Of a stretch of DNA of 61,315 bases, positions 18,361-26,342 are shown one piece after another. Below the pieces are notes generated by a model, which had not been told where the DNA came from, did no database searches, and saw only the letters and a list, made by a program, of their open reading frames with translations. Both the position numbers and the translations under genes were made by a program. Within the stretch, counting starts at the first letter, position 1; the number at the start of each line of letters is the position of its first letter. The DNA is taken from contig CAJGEA010000001.1 in assembly GCA_904502015.1 (NCBI GenBank), forward strand, positions 1 through 61,315. The letters run 5' to 3'. This DNA is from an uncultured Clostridia bacterium. GTDB lineage: Bacteria > Bacillota > Clostridia > Oscillospirales > CAG-272.

Positions 18361-19242
18361 ATGTGGTGTGCCGACGGCTGGAAGGACTATGAACTGATCG
18401 ATACCTCGGACGGGGAACGCCTCGAGAAATGGGGCAAGTATATCCTCGTCCGCCCCGATCCGCAGATTATATGGAAGGATTGCGCGCGCTCCCCTCTGTG
18501 GAAGCGGGCTGACGGCGTATACCGCCGCTCCTCTACGGGAGGCGGCAAATGGGTCAAGAACGACCTGCCCGCTCAATGGCAGATCGGCTACGGCGACGGC
18601 CTCCGCTTCGTCCTGCGCCCCATGGGCTTTAAGCATACGGGACTTTTTCCCGAGCAGGCGGCAAACTGGGATTGGTTCTCGGAGATCATCCGCCGTGCCA
18701 AAGCCAAGGATCCCAACCGCACCGTGAAGGTTCTCAATCTGTTTGCCTACACGGGCGGCGCGACTATGGCGGCGGCCAAGGCAGGCGCTGCCGTGGTACA
18801 CGTGGATGCCGCCAAGGGCATCGTCGCGCAGGCCAAGGAGAATGCCGCGCTTTGCGGGCTGACCGACGCCCCTATCCGCTACATTGTGGATGACTGCAAG
18901 AAATTTGTGGAACGCGAGATCCGCCGTGGCAACCGCTACGATGGCATCATCATGGATCCTCCCTCGTACGGACGTGGGCCGGGCGGCGAGGTGTGGAAGC
19001 TGGAGGACAGCGTGGACGAGTTGGTAGGCCTTGCGGCACAACTGGTATCGGATGAAGCCCTGTTCTTCCTCATCAATTCCTATACGACGGGTCTTTCCCC
19101 CCTGACCATGACCTACCTTCTTGATCTCAAGGTCAAGAAGGTTCACGGCGGCCGTACCGAGGCAGGCGAACTGGGATTGCGTGTGAGCCAAACGGGCTCG
19201 GTGTTGCCCTGCGGTGCCAGCGCGCGTTGGGAAAGAGGCTAA
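18361..19242 (+). CDS. Class I SAM-dependent methyltransferase, RlmI/COG1092-like
   Basis: A 293-residue Rossmann methyltransferase. Seen: motif I LNLFAYTGGATMAAAKAGA near residues 125-143, a VHVDAAKG acidic strand, and the MDPPSYGRG catalytic loop near 198-206. These are typical of the RlmI/RlmK 23S rRNA cytosine methyltransferase branch, but the N-terminal PUA domain of true RlmI is missing, so rRNA specificity is not certain. It sits 25 bp after ruvC with AAGGAG and 16 bp before ecfA1. Confidence 0.85.
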   Translation: MWCADGWKDYELIDTSDGERLEKWGKYILVRPDPQIIWKDCARSPLWKRADGVYRRSSTGGGKWVKNDLPAQWQIGYGDGLRFVLRPMGFKHTGLFPEQAANWDWFSEIIRRAKAKDPNRTVKVLNLFAYTGGATMAAAKAGAAVVHVDAAKGIVAQAKENAALCGLTDAPIRYIVDDCKKFVEREIRRGNRYDGIIMDPPSYGRGPGGEVWKLEDSVDELVGLAAQLVSDEALFFLINSYTTGLSPLTMTYLLDLKVKKVHGGRTEAGELGLRVSQTGSVLPCGASARWERG

Positions 19243-19258
19243 AAGGAGTTTATTTTAT

Positions 19259-20143
19259 ATGGATCAAACTATGCCCTTCATTCATGTGGAGGATCTTTCC
19301 TACGCCTACGTGGGAGAGGATGAAAAGCCCATCCCCGTGCTGGATCATATCTCCCTCGACATTCGGGAAGGGGAATACGTGGCCATTCTGGGGCACAACG
19401 GCTCGGGTAAATCCACCTTTGCCAAAATGCTCAACCTCGTGGTAGAGGATTATACCTACGCAGAGGGAAAGATTTATATTGACGGTATGGATATCATGTC
19501 CCCCGATATGACCGACGATGACGTGCTGAATCTTCGCCGCGCGGTTGGCATGGTGTTTCAGAATCCCGACAACCAGCTCGTCGCCACTATTGTGGAGGAG
19601 GACGTTGCCTTCGGTCCCGAAAACATCGGTATCCCGCACCCAGAGCTGCGTGAGCGCGTGGATCGCGCCCTCGCCGCCGTGGGCATGACCGAATACGCCC
19701 ACCACGAGCCTCACCGTCTGTCAGGCGGGCAAAAGCAACGTGTAGCCATCGCGGGTATCATCGCCATGATGCCCCGCTGTATGATTTTTGATGAATCAAC
19801 CGCCATGCTGGATCCCGTCGGCCGCCGTGAGGTGGTCGAAACTATGGAACAGCTCAACCGCGAGCAGGGCATCACGGTACTGTCCATCACCCACTATATG
19901 GACGAGGCGGCGCGCGCCGACCGTGTGATCGTCCTTTCGGACGGCAAGGTCGTTTTAGACGGCAAGCCCGAGGAGGTATTCTCCCGCGGAGATATACTGC
20001 ACCGCGTCGGTCTTGAGTTGCCGCAATGTACCGCGGTGTCCCAATACCTGAAGGCGCGCGGAATCCCGCTGGACGGCGTCCTCAACATGCCCGAGCAGTG
20101 TGCCGATGCAATTGCGCGCGCATGGAAAAACGGGCAAAACTGA
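19259..20143 (+). CDS. ecfA1: Energy-coupling factor transporter ATPase EcfA1
   Basis: A 294-residue ABC ATPase of the group II ECF transporter core, which powers uptake of vitamins and micronutrients through exchangeable S components. Seen: Walker A GHNGSGKSTFAK near residue 46, Q-loop MVFQNPDNQLVATIVEEDVA, signature LSGGQKQRVAIAG near 153 and Walker B MIFDESTAML. ATG 19259 is chosen because AAAGGAG lies 11 bp upstream; ATG 19271 would be too far. ecfA2 follows. Confidence 0.93.
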   Translation: MDQTMPFIHVEDLSYAYVGEDEKPIPVLDHISLDIREGEYVAILGHNGSGKSTFAKMLNLVVEDYTYAEGKIYIDGMDIMSPDMTDDDVLNLRRAVGMVFQNPDNQLVATIVEEDVAFGPENIGIPHPELRERVDRALAAVGMTEYAHHEPHRLSGGQKQRVAIAGIIAMMPRCMIFDESTAMLDPVGRREVVETMEQLNREQGITVLSITHYMDEAARADRVIVLSDGKVVLDGKPEEVFSRGDILHRVGLELPQCTAVSQYLKARGIPLDGVLNMPEQCADAIARAWKNGQN

Positions 20144-20185
20144 CTTCTATTGCAATCAACCCGAAAGGGTGAGGAGCGTTTGTTC

Positions 20186-21139
20186 ATGAAGAAAAAAACA
20201 AAATCCATTCAACCGAACCGCACGGACACCGCGGTCGGTATGAATATAGTCAACCAAGCCGAAAAACCGAAAATTCGGTTGGAAAATATCAACTACGTCT
20301 ACGGTAAGAATACGCCCTTTGAGGTTCACGCGTTGGACGGCGTTTCGCTGGATATCCACCGAGGGCTGCTGACCGGAATCATTGGGCACACGGGATCGGG
20401 TAAATCCACGCTTGTTCGATTGCTCAACGGTCTTGACCGAGCCGAGCAGGGGCGTGTTCTACTCGATGGGCAGGATATTTGGGAAAACCCCAAGGAAATC
20501 GGCAAGATACGATTCCGCGTGGGCCTGGTTATGCAGTACCCGGAGTACCAGTTGTTCGAGGAAACGGTCTGGGCGGATATCGCCTTTGGCCCGCGTAATA
20601 TGGGACTTATGGACGACGAGGTGGAGGCACGCGTGCGCGAAGCCGCCGCTTTTGTGGGCCTTGATCTCGCGCTGATGGAAAAATCACCCTTCGACCTTTC
20701 GGGCGGCCAAAAACGCCGCGTAGCCATTGCGGGTATTATGGCGATGCGCCCCGAGGTGCTGGTGCTGGACGAGCCTGCCGCAGGACTGGACCCTCGCGGC
20801 CGCCACACCATTTTCCAAGGCATTCGCGACTACAACCGCAAAACGGGTTGCACGGTCATAATCGTCAGCCACAGTATGGAGGACATGGCACAGTACTGCG
20901 ACCACGTAGTGGTTATGGCGCATGCCCGCGTTTTCATGGCAGGCACACGAGACGAGGTGTTCGCCCGCGCCGATGAGCTTGAGGCCGTCGGTTTGGATAT
21001 TCCACAGGTTACGAAGCTCTGTGTCCTGCTCCATCAGGCAGGGTTGCCCATTCCCGTGGGACTTTACACGCAGGAAACGGTTGAAAACGCGCTTCTTGCG
21101 CTGTTCCAAGAAGGAAAGGGAGGTGTGCGCCATGAATAA
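20186..21139 (+). CDS. ecfA2: Energy-coupling factor transporter ATPase EcfA2
   Basis: A 317-residue second ECF ATPase. Seen: Walker A GHTGSGKSTLVRLLNG near 66, Q-loop LVMQYPEYQLFEETVWADIA (the EcfA2-typical YPEYQLF), signature LSGGQKRRVAIAG and Walker B LVLDEPAAGLDP. ATG 20186 follows GAGGAG. About 30 extra residues at the N-terminus precede the usual start of the domain. The 3' end overlaps ecfT by 8 bp, so translation is coupled. Confidence 0.93.
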   Translation: MKKKTKSIQPNRTDTAVGMNIVNQAEKPKIRLENINYVYGKNTPFEVHALDGVSLDIHRGLLTGIIGHTGSGKSTLVRLLNGLDRAEQGRVLLDGQDIWENPKEIGKIRFRVGLVMQYPEYQLFEETVWADIAFGPRNMGLMDDEVEARVREAAAFVGLDLALMEKSPFDLSGGQKRRVAIAGIMAMRPEVLVLDEPAAGLDPRGRHTIFQGIRDYNRKTGCTVIIVSHSMEDMAQYCDHVVVMAHARVFMAGTRDEVFARADELEAVGLDIPQVTKLCVLLHQAGLPIPVGLYTQETVENALLALFQEGKGGVRHE

Positions 21140-21968
21140 CATCGCCCTCGGCCAATACTACCCCGCGAAATCGGTGATGCACCGCCTTGACCCCCGCATC
21201 AAGGTCATTGGCGCCATTGCCTATATCGTAGCGGCGTTCCTTTGCCGAAACGTCACGGCGTTCGCCTTTCTGCTGTTGTCCTGCTTTGTGTTGATTCTGA
21301 TCAGCCGCATCCCGCTTCGGATCGTGCTGAAAAGCGTGCGCGCCCTGGTATTCATCATGCTCTTTACAGCGGTTCTGAACGTGTTTTGGGTCACCGATGC
21401 CACTGTGGAGCCCTTATTTGCGTGGCGATTCATTCGCATCTATGAGCGCGGCATTTATCAGGCCGTGTTTATCCTCGTCCGTATTGTCGCCATGGTCATT
21501 GGAACCAGCTTGTTCTTGACCTATACCACCTCACCCATTGCGCTGACCGATGCCATCGAGCGGCTCCTCAAGCCGCTGGCCAAGTTCCACGTCCCCATTC
21601 ACACCTTTGCCATGATGCTGACCATTGCACTTCGGTTTATCCCCACCATTGTCGAGGAAACCGATAAGATCATGGCGGCCCAGAAGGCACGCGGCGCAGA
21701 TTTCACAACGGGAAGTCTTACCAAACGCGCCAAGGCCCTCATTCCCGTGATCGTGCCCCTTTTCGCCTCGGCGTTCCGCAGGGCCGATGAGCTGGCGACC
21801 GCTATGGAATGCCGCTGCTACCATGGCGGGGAAGGGCGTACCAAACTACGCGTTCTGCGCTTGGGTGGGCGTGACGTAGTGGCCCTGCTGCTTATGGGCT
21901 TCTTCATCGCCGCTATCGTACTGCTCAACGTGTTTGGTAGTCGCTATGCGTGGCTGTTTACCATGTAA
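21132..21968 (+). CDS. ecfT: Energy-coupling factor transporter transmembrane protein EcfT
   Basis: A 278-residue membrane scaffold coupling EcfA1/EcfA2 to S components. Seen: DPRIKVIGAIAYIVAAF at the N-terminus, five or so hydrophobic helices, and the conserved coupling helices with QKARGADF and FRRADELATAMECRCY. GGGAGGTG precedes ATG 21132. In most Firmicutes this trio sits with rplQ and truA in the ribosomal protein locus; here it is behind ruvC and a methyltransferase, and no S component is adjacent. Confidence 0.93.
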   Translation: MNNIALGQYYPAKSVMHRLDPRIKVIGAIAYIVAAFLCRNVTAFAFLLLSCFVLILISRIPLRIVLKSVRALVFIMLFTAVLNVFWVTDATVEPLFAWRFIRIYERGIYQAVFILVRIVAMVIGTSLFLTYTTSPIALTDAIERLLKPLAKFHVPIHTFAMMLTIALRFIPTIVEETDKIMAAQKARGADFTTGSLTKRAKALIPVIVPLFASAFRRADELATAMECRCYHGGEGRTKLRVLRLGGRDVVALLLMGFFIAAIVLLNVFGSRYAWLFTM

Positions 21969-22099
21969 AATGAGCAGAAAAAACTTATTTTGCAGGCAAA
22001 ACAGAAAAACTTTTCCAAAAAACAGCAGGTCAAATTTAACAAACTTTTCGCGATCAATTTGACAAATCGGCTATATGGCCGAAAGATCGTAGTCATAAT

Positions 22100-22160
22100 G
22101 CCCAAAATCAAGACGATGTATTGTTAAAATAGATCAATGAAACCTTGATTTTGGGCTTTT
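22100..22160 (+). terminator. Terminator-like stem after the ecf operon
   Basis: GCCCAAAATCAAG (22100-22112) and CTTGATTTTGGGC (22144-22156) form a perfect 13-bp stem closed by a 31-nt loop and followed by TTTT. The large loop is unusual for an intrinsic terminator. Confidence 0.6.
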
Positions 22161-22196
22161 CTCCCTCCGTTTTTGAAAAAACGCACAAAAATTCTC

Positions 22197-22224
22197 TTGA
22201 CAAGTCCCAAAATTGTGATATAAT
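22197..22224 (+). promoter_or_regulatory. Promoter of the sigma factor gene
   Basis: Consensus TTGACA (22197-22202), 16-bp spacer ending TGA, TATAAT (22219-22224). The housekeeping sigma factor should drive it strongly. Confidence 0.8.
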
Positions 22225-22308
22225 ATACATATAAGGACAGATATACGATGCCATGAATGTTCCAATATTCACGGTGACGTGTGATCTGACCGGAAAAGGT
22301 GTAACCGT

Positions 22309-22926
22309 ATGAAGGAAACCAACACCACCCCCGAGCTCAGTGCTCTTGCATCGGGCGAGGTGGGTGCCGTCGATCCCACCGTTCGCGCACTCATTATAGA
22401 GGCACAAGGCGGTAGCCAAGAGGCTTGCAATACGCTCAGGCAAAAATACCGCCCGCTTCTCGAATCCTCCTTGTCCCACTTCAGCGCTTCAGAAATGACC
22501 CTGCAAGAGATCGCCGATCTGCAGGAGGAAGCCGAACGGGTATTTCTCAACGCCATATTCTCCTATGACAACGAGCAGAACGCGGTTGATTTTGGCCTCT
22601 ACGCCAAGATCTGTTTGCATAACGGACTCATCTCGGAATGGCGGCGTATCAACGTCCGTCGTCGGGTGATGCCTGTGTCCCTCGGAGACGTGGAGACTTC
22701 GGTTGGCGAAGACCCCGCCACGGGGTTTGCCGATGCGGAGCAGTTCCGCGAGCTGTGCCGCGCCGTGCGCGAGCTCCTGTCGGACTTTGAGAACGCGGTA
22801 TGGTGGAAATATGTGATGGGCGAATCGGTTTCCGACATTGCAAGATCCCTTTCCCGTGATGAACGATCTGTCCATAACGCCATTTACCGAATCCGTCGCA
22901 AGCTCAGAGAGCATCTCTCCCTGTAA
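22309..22926 (+). CDS. RNA polymerase sigma factor, sigma-70 family (unassigned)
   Basis: A 205-residue protein. The middle resembles sigma region 2 (FLNAIFSYDNEQNAVDFGLY, AKICLHNGLISEWRRINVRR), and the C-terminus is a region 4 helix-turn-helix (FENAVWWKYVMGESVSDIAR, then RDERSVHNAIYRIRRKLREH). The size and order resemble SigH-type factors of spore formers, but the sequence is divergent and I cannot assign a regulon. AAAGGTG precedes ATG 22309. No anti-sigma factor is adjacent. A zinc-ribbon gene follows after 130 bp. Confidence 0.75.
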   Translation: MKETNTTPELSALASGEVGAVDPTVRALIIEAQGGSQEACNTLRQKYRPLLESSLSHFSASEMTLQEIADLQEEAERVFLNAIFSYDNEQNAVDFGLYAKICLHNGLISEWRRINVRRRVMPVSLGDVETSVGEDPATGFADAEQFRELCRAVRELLSDFENAVWWKYVMGESVSDIARSLSRDERSVHNAIYRIRRKLREHLSL

Positions 22927-23056
22927 GCTGTAACGCGTAAAGCGACGAGGCGGATGGGTGGCTATATGCTCTGATGGTTTAAGAAAAACGCGGGAATCCG
23001 AGATGACGGTTTAAGTCCGTCAAGGGGCAGTATATCAGTAAAGTGAGGAAACGCCA

Positions 23057-23389
23057 ATGTACGAAGACGAGATCATGGACACCGAAGAGGCCGCCGAGGC
23101 TGCAGAGGTTGCCTACCAGGATGAGACTCTGGTTTGCAAGGAATGCGGTAACGAATTCGTGTTCACCGTGGGAGAACAGCAGTTCTACGCTGAAAAGGGC
23201 TTCCAGAACAAGCCCAAGACCTGCAGAGCATGCCGTAACGCCAGAAAGAACGCAGACAAGCCCGAGCGTCAGTATTTTGAGGCAACCTGCTCCGATTGCG
23301 GTGCAATTGCCAAGCTGACCTTCCAGCCCAGCACGGATAGACCCGTCTATTGCAGTGCCTGCTTCGAGGCAAGAAGAAGAGATCAGTAA
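23057..23389 (+). CDS. Double zinc-ribbon protein, CxxC-rich
   Basis: A 110-residue small protein with an acidic N-terminus (residues 1-22) and four CxxC pairs at 27/30, 56/59, 78/81 and 99/102, enough for two zinc ribbons. It matches the small probable zinc-ribbon proteins common in Clostridia, for which no function is established; nucleic acid or protein binding is a guess. GAGGAA precedes ATG 23057. The 130 bp separating it from the sigma factor gene has no clear promoter, so co-transcription is likely. Confidence 0.85.
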   Translation: MYEDEIMDTEEAAEAAEVAYQDETLVCKECGNEFVFTVGEQQFYAEKGFQNKPKTCRACRNARKNADKPERQYFEATCSDCGAIAKLTFQPSTDRPVYCSACFEARRRDQ

Positions 23390-23418
23390 GCATTGCTGGT
23401 TGATCGCTCCTGCGCATC

Positions 23419-23477
23419 AACAAAAAACGGTATACTATGAGTCGGTAATGCCCGATTTGTGTATGCCGTTTTTTGTT
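23419..23477 (+). terminator. Terminator after the zinc-ribbon gene
   Basis: AACAAAAAACGGTATAC (23419-23435) and GTATGCCGTTTTTTGTT (23461-23477) pair along 17 positions with one mismatch around a 25-nt loop; the T-rich arm acts as U-tract in either direction. Confidence 0.65.
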
Positions 23478-23504
23478 GTTGTTGCGTTAATCAGCTCCGA
23501 TTGG

Positions 23505-23533
23505 TTGACAAGCAGGAGCGAAAATGGTATAAT
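23505..23533 (+). promoter_or_regulatory. Promoter of the small lipoprotein operon
   Basis: Perfect TTGACA (23505-23510), 17-bp spacer ending TGG, perfect TATAAT (23528-23533). Confidence 0.85.
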
Positions 23534-23567
23534 ATATGTAGTCATTTTTATAGTAGAGGAAAAGTCT

Positions 23568-23951
23568 ATGCGCCGTATTCTGCTTGCCATTCTCGCTTTG
23601 ACAGTTTTATATACCGTCTGCGGATGTTCTGACCGTTATATAAAAGGGGACACATTTGCCCAAGCCGTTCCCCTGACGCCCGAAATGCTGGAGGAAATAT
23701 CCAGAGAAATATTTGAAGGTACGGGGACGGATGCAACAACATCCGACGAAACCAATCCCATCCCCGCGGAAACGCTCCCGCCTCTGACCGACGACAGCAC
23801 GGTGTATTGGCTTTCGGGAGGGAAGGTGAGCCACGTATCACGGGATTGCCGCTATATCCGTGACCGCGATGACGCGCTTACAGGCACGCTTGCCGAGGCA
23901 CAAATAGCAGGTAAGAGTAAGGTTTGCTCGGTTTGCTATCCGACAAACTGA
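23568..23951 (+). CDS. Small putative lipoprotein with Cys-containing C-terminal domain
   Basis: A 127-residue protein with a type II signal peptide (residues 1-19, lipobox VCGC, lipidated Cys 20), a Thr/Asp-rich middle and a C-terminal domain of about 50 residues: VYWLSGGKVSHVSRDCRYI then SKVCSVC. This C-terminal module, with its YW-x-GGK-H-x-C pattern and C-terminal CxxC, is widespread at the ends of Clostridial secreted proteins, likely a small metal-binding fold related to the Ada Cys-rich domain; its role is unknown. GAGGAAA precedes ATG 23568. It is first in an operon with a VanZ protein and a phosphoesterase. Confidence 0.7.
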   Translation: MRRILLAILALTVLYTVCGCSDRYIKGDTFAQAVPLTPEMLEEISREIFEGTGTDATTSDETNPIPAETLPPLTDDSTVYWLSGGKVSHVSRDCRYIRDRDDALTGTLAEAQIAGKSKVCSVCYPTN

Positions 23952-23989
23952 TTAAAATATTAAACCAAACCGAAAGGACGGGCTTATAT

Positions 23990-24574
23990 ATGAAACCGTG
24001 TTTGAAGAACCCCATATTGACCGTCCGATCCGCTTCCGCTCGAAAAAAATGGACGGTTTGTATTCTGCTTGTGGCCATTCTTTCCACCATGATTGTTATT
24101 TTTCTTTTCTCGTCCGAGCGCGTATCCGAATCGGGGGAGAGAAGCTTTAGCGTGACGGTACAGATTGCCCGTATTTTGTACCGTGACTTTGACAATCTCT
24201 CTCATGCCGAACAAACCGAAATCGTGGACGGAATGCACCGCGTCGTGCGAAAAGGCGCACACTTTGCCGAATACGCGGTACTGGGGGTCCTCGTGATGCT
24301 GGAACTGAGTGAAATATTCCTATCCCCTACAAGCACAGCGCGGCGTCGGCTTTACCTTGCCATGATGGCCGCCTCATTCGGGCTTTCCTACGCCATCCTC
24401 GACGAGGTACATCAAATTTTTTCCCATCGCGGAGCCAGCCCTCGGGACGTGTGTATTGATTTTGCGGGCGTCATTTTCGGTGTCGGACTTGTTGCAGGAT
24501 TGTCTTATATCATTCGACGGATTCGCGGCAGAAATCATGCCGCTCACCAATACGGCAAAGGAGAAAACGCATGA
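23990..24574 (+). CDS. VanZ family membrane protein
   Basis: A 194-residue protein with hydrophobic segments near 17-40, 95-112, 120-140 and 160-180 and the VanZ-like core FSSERVSESGE, RKGAHFAEYAVLGVL, SYAILDEVHQIFSHRGASPRD-type residues. VanZ proteins are associated with low-level teicoplanin resistance and envelope functions, but most chromosomal copies are uncharacterised. ATG 23990 follows AAAGGAC. It overlaps the next gene by 4 bp (ATGA), so the two are translationally coupled. Confidence 0.85.
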   Translation: MKPCLKNPILTVRSASARKKWTVCILLVAILSTMIVIFLFSSERVSESGERSFSVTVQIARILYRDFDNLSHAEQTEIVDGMHRVVRKGAHFAEYAVLGVLVMLELSEIFLSPTSTARRRLYLAMMAASFGLSYAILDEVHQIFSHRGASPRDVCIDFAGVIFGVGLVAGLSYIIRRIRGRNHAAHQYGKGENA

Positions 24575-25335
24575 AGGTCACTCGCTACCGGCTGTCAACC
24601 GCCAAGCCAAACATGCATTTTACAGCGGCGCTCGTGGCGGATCTGCACGATCTCCCTTATGCCCCCGTTCTTGACGCGATGAAACGGGAACGGTTCGACT
24701 GTATCCTGGTCGCGGGCGACCTGACCGAAAACTTAGAGCGATCCATACACGAGGTGCGCCGACCGGGTCTGGGCTTTCTCAAGGAAGCCGTAAAAATTGC
24801 CCCTACCTTTTACTCTTTTGGCAACCACGAGATCGGTGGATGCCATTCCGCCATTCGTAACCCTGAGCGGCTCTCGCCCGACCGTATTCCGATTCACCCT
24901 ACGTGGCGTGAATACATCACGTCAACAGGCGCGGTTCTGCTGGACGAAGCATGGACAACATGGCAGGGAATTGCCATCGGTGGTTTAGGTTCGGGACTGC
25001 TTAAACCCGGACGGAAGCCCAACTATGATTGGTTGAACGATTTTTCCAAAAATGCGGGCTATAAGCTCCTGCTGTGCCACCACCCCGAATACTTTGACCG
25101 CTATCTTCGTGACTACCCCATTGATCTCTTCGTATCGGGGCACGCGCACGGCGGGCAATGGCGCATATTCGGTCGCGGTGTCTACGCTCCCGATCAACAT
25201 CTTTTTCCCCGCTATACATCGGGCGTGCATGAGAACCGCTTGGTCATTTCCCGCGGCGTTGCCAACTCGGTGCGCTTCATCCCCCGCTTTTTCAACCCCT
25301 GCGAGGTGGTCATGATCACCGTAAGCTCAATATAA
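24571..25335 (+). CDS. Calcineurin-like metallophosphoesterase (YkuE-like)
   Basis: A 254-residue binuclear metallophosphoesterase. Seen: the metal-binding motifs VADLHD (23-28), VAGDLTE (about 47-53), GNHE, CHHPEYFD and SGHAHGGQWRI. Related proteins are envelope-associated phosphatases, some lipid-linked, but this copy lacks a signal peptide or membrane segment. The substrate is unknown. It ends the lipoprotein-VanZ operon before a stem-loop at 25340. Confidence 0.85.
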   Translation: MKVTRYRLSTAKPNMHFTAALVADLHDLPYAPVLDAMKRERFDCILVAGDLTENLERSIHEVRRPGLGFLKEAVKIAPTFYSFGNHEIGGCHSAIRNPERLSPDRIPIHPTWREYITSTGAVLLDEAWTTWQGIAIGGLGSGLLKPGRKPNYDWLNDFSKNAGYKLLLCHHPEYFDRYLRDYPIDLFVSGHAHGGQWRIFGRGVYAPDQHLFPRYTSGVHENRLVISRGVANSVRFIPRFFNPCEVVMITVSSI

Positions 25336-25339
25336 AGGT

Positions 25340-25371
25340 TGCCCGAGGGAGCCGAATGGCCTCCTCGGGCA
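25340..25371. terminator. Terminator between convergent genes
   Basis: TGCCCGAGG (25340-25348) and CCTCGGGCA (25363-25371) form a 9-bp GC-rich stem followed on the plus strand by GATTTTTATTT. It serves the phosphoesterase gene and perhaps also the convergent DUF4097 gene. Confidence 0.75.
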
Positions 25372-25376
25372 GATTT

Positions 25377-26342
25377 TTATTTGGAAATTTTGACTTCAAT
25401 ATCGCCCGTGTCGGTCGTGATCTCACACATACCGCCGTTCATGGTTTTGGGAACTTCAACCTTGCCCGTGTCCGTTTTTGTGAAGAATATCTTTGCGGAG
25501 CGTAGCGTTCCTTCCACGTCGCCTGTGTCTGTCTTGATCGCGATTATAGCGGCATCGCAATCCTCAAACTCTACGTCTCCCGTGCTTCTTACGATGGTAA
25601 GCGCATGGGCGGCAATGATGTTTTTTAGGTCAATATCGCCCGTACTGCCGTTGGAAGAAAAGTCATAGCAGGCAATATCGGTCAGCTCTGCATCTCCGGT
25701 AGAAACGTGAATTCCAACGTCGCCAGCGCAGCTTACGCGGTTTGCCGCAATTTTTCCTGTTGTGACCGTGAGATCCAGCGAGCCGGCCGACACGTTTTCT
25801 ACCCGAATATTGCCCGTGCTTGTTTGGATCTTCATGCCGTGCAGGGTAGAAGCATGGCTCGTTACATCACCCGTGCCTTGCGAAATGTCCATGCTGTCGA
25901 AGGAGAAATCCTGCGGTATGCTCACATCGCCCGTGTGCGATCTTATTTGAAGCGCGCCATACTCCGCGCGGGGCAGATACACGGTGATCGTGGTGCTTTG
26001 GAATGAGATTCCAAAATACTCGTACCAGTGTCTCGTATCGGAAAGCTCGATGGTGAGGGTGTCGTCCTTTACCGTAACCGAATGCTTCAAGCTTACCTGC
26101 TCGCGACAAATCACCGTAACGTTCGCATCGTCGGACGGTGCAAATACGATGTCAGCGGTGTCGGAAACGACGGAAATATTCTTAAAGCTTTGGGTGATCG
26201 CATGTTCATTCGTTTCGTATTTGACTGTCGATAGCCTTGTAAAATCCCATCCAAGCATAGTCATTACACTCCCGAAAATAATCATACCCGTAAAAAGGAG
26301 AGAGGCGGCTATGATCAGCCAAATTTTCGTTGCTTTTTTCAT
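25377..26342 (-). CDS. DUF4097 family beta-strand repeat protein
   Basis: A 321-residue envelope protein with one N-terminal membrane segment (about 8-30) and an extracytoplasmic solenoid of roughly ten repeats, each about 18-20 residues and centred on (S/D/T)TG(D/N/K) such as HTGDVSI, STGNIRV, TTGKIAA, STGDIDL and DTGDVEG. This is the DUF4097 (LiaX/adhesin-like) repeat architecture linked in other Firmicutes to cell envelope stress. ATG 26342 follows AAAGGAG and overlaps the DUF1700 stop by 4 bp, so it is the last gene of a padR operon. Confidence 0.88.
   Translation of the reverse strand: MKKATKIWLIIAASLLFTGMIIFGSVMTMLGWDFTRLSTVKYETNEHAITQSFKNISVVSDTADIVFAPSDDANVTVICREQVSLKHSVTVKDDTLTIELSDTRHWYEYFGISFQSTTITVYLPRAEYGALQIRSHTGDVSIPQDFSFDSMDISQGTGDVTSHASTLHGMKIQTSTGNIRVENVSAGSLDLTVTTGKIAANRVSCAGDVGIHVSTGDAELTDIACYDFSSNGSTGDIDLKNIIAAHALTIVRSTGDVEFEDCDAAIIAIKTDTGDVEGTLRSAKIFFTKTDTGKVEVPKTMNGGMCEITTDTGDIEVKISK

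Larger units (their letters stand above)
21969..22308. other. 340-bp gene-free gap between ecfT and the sigma factor gene
   Basis: The gap holds, in order, an A-rich stretch, an inverted repeat GTCAAATT (22029-22036) / AATTTGAC (22056-22063), a long-loop stem at 22100-22156, and a strong promoter at 22197-22224 followed by an 85-nt leader. I see no convincing small gene. Confidence 0.6.

Noticed and set aside
25400..26000. Regularly spaced repeats resembling a CRISPR-like pattern
   Set aside because: The period is set by (S/D)TGD codons of the DUF4097 beta-solenoid; repeats are short, diverged and in frame, with no unique spacers.
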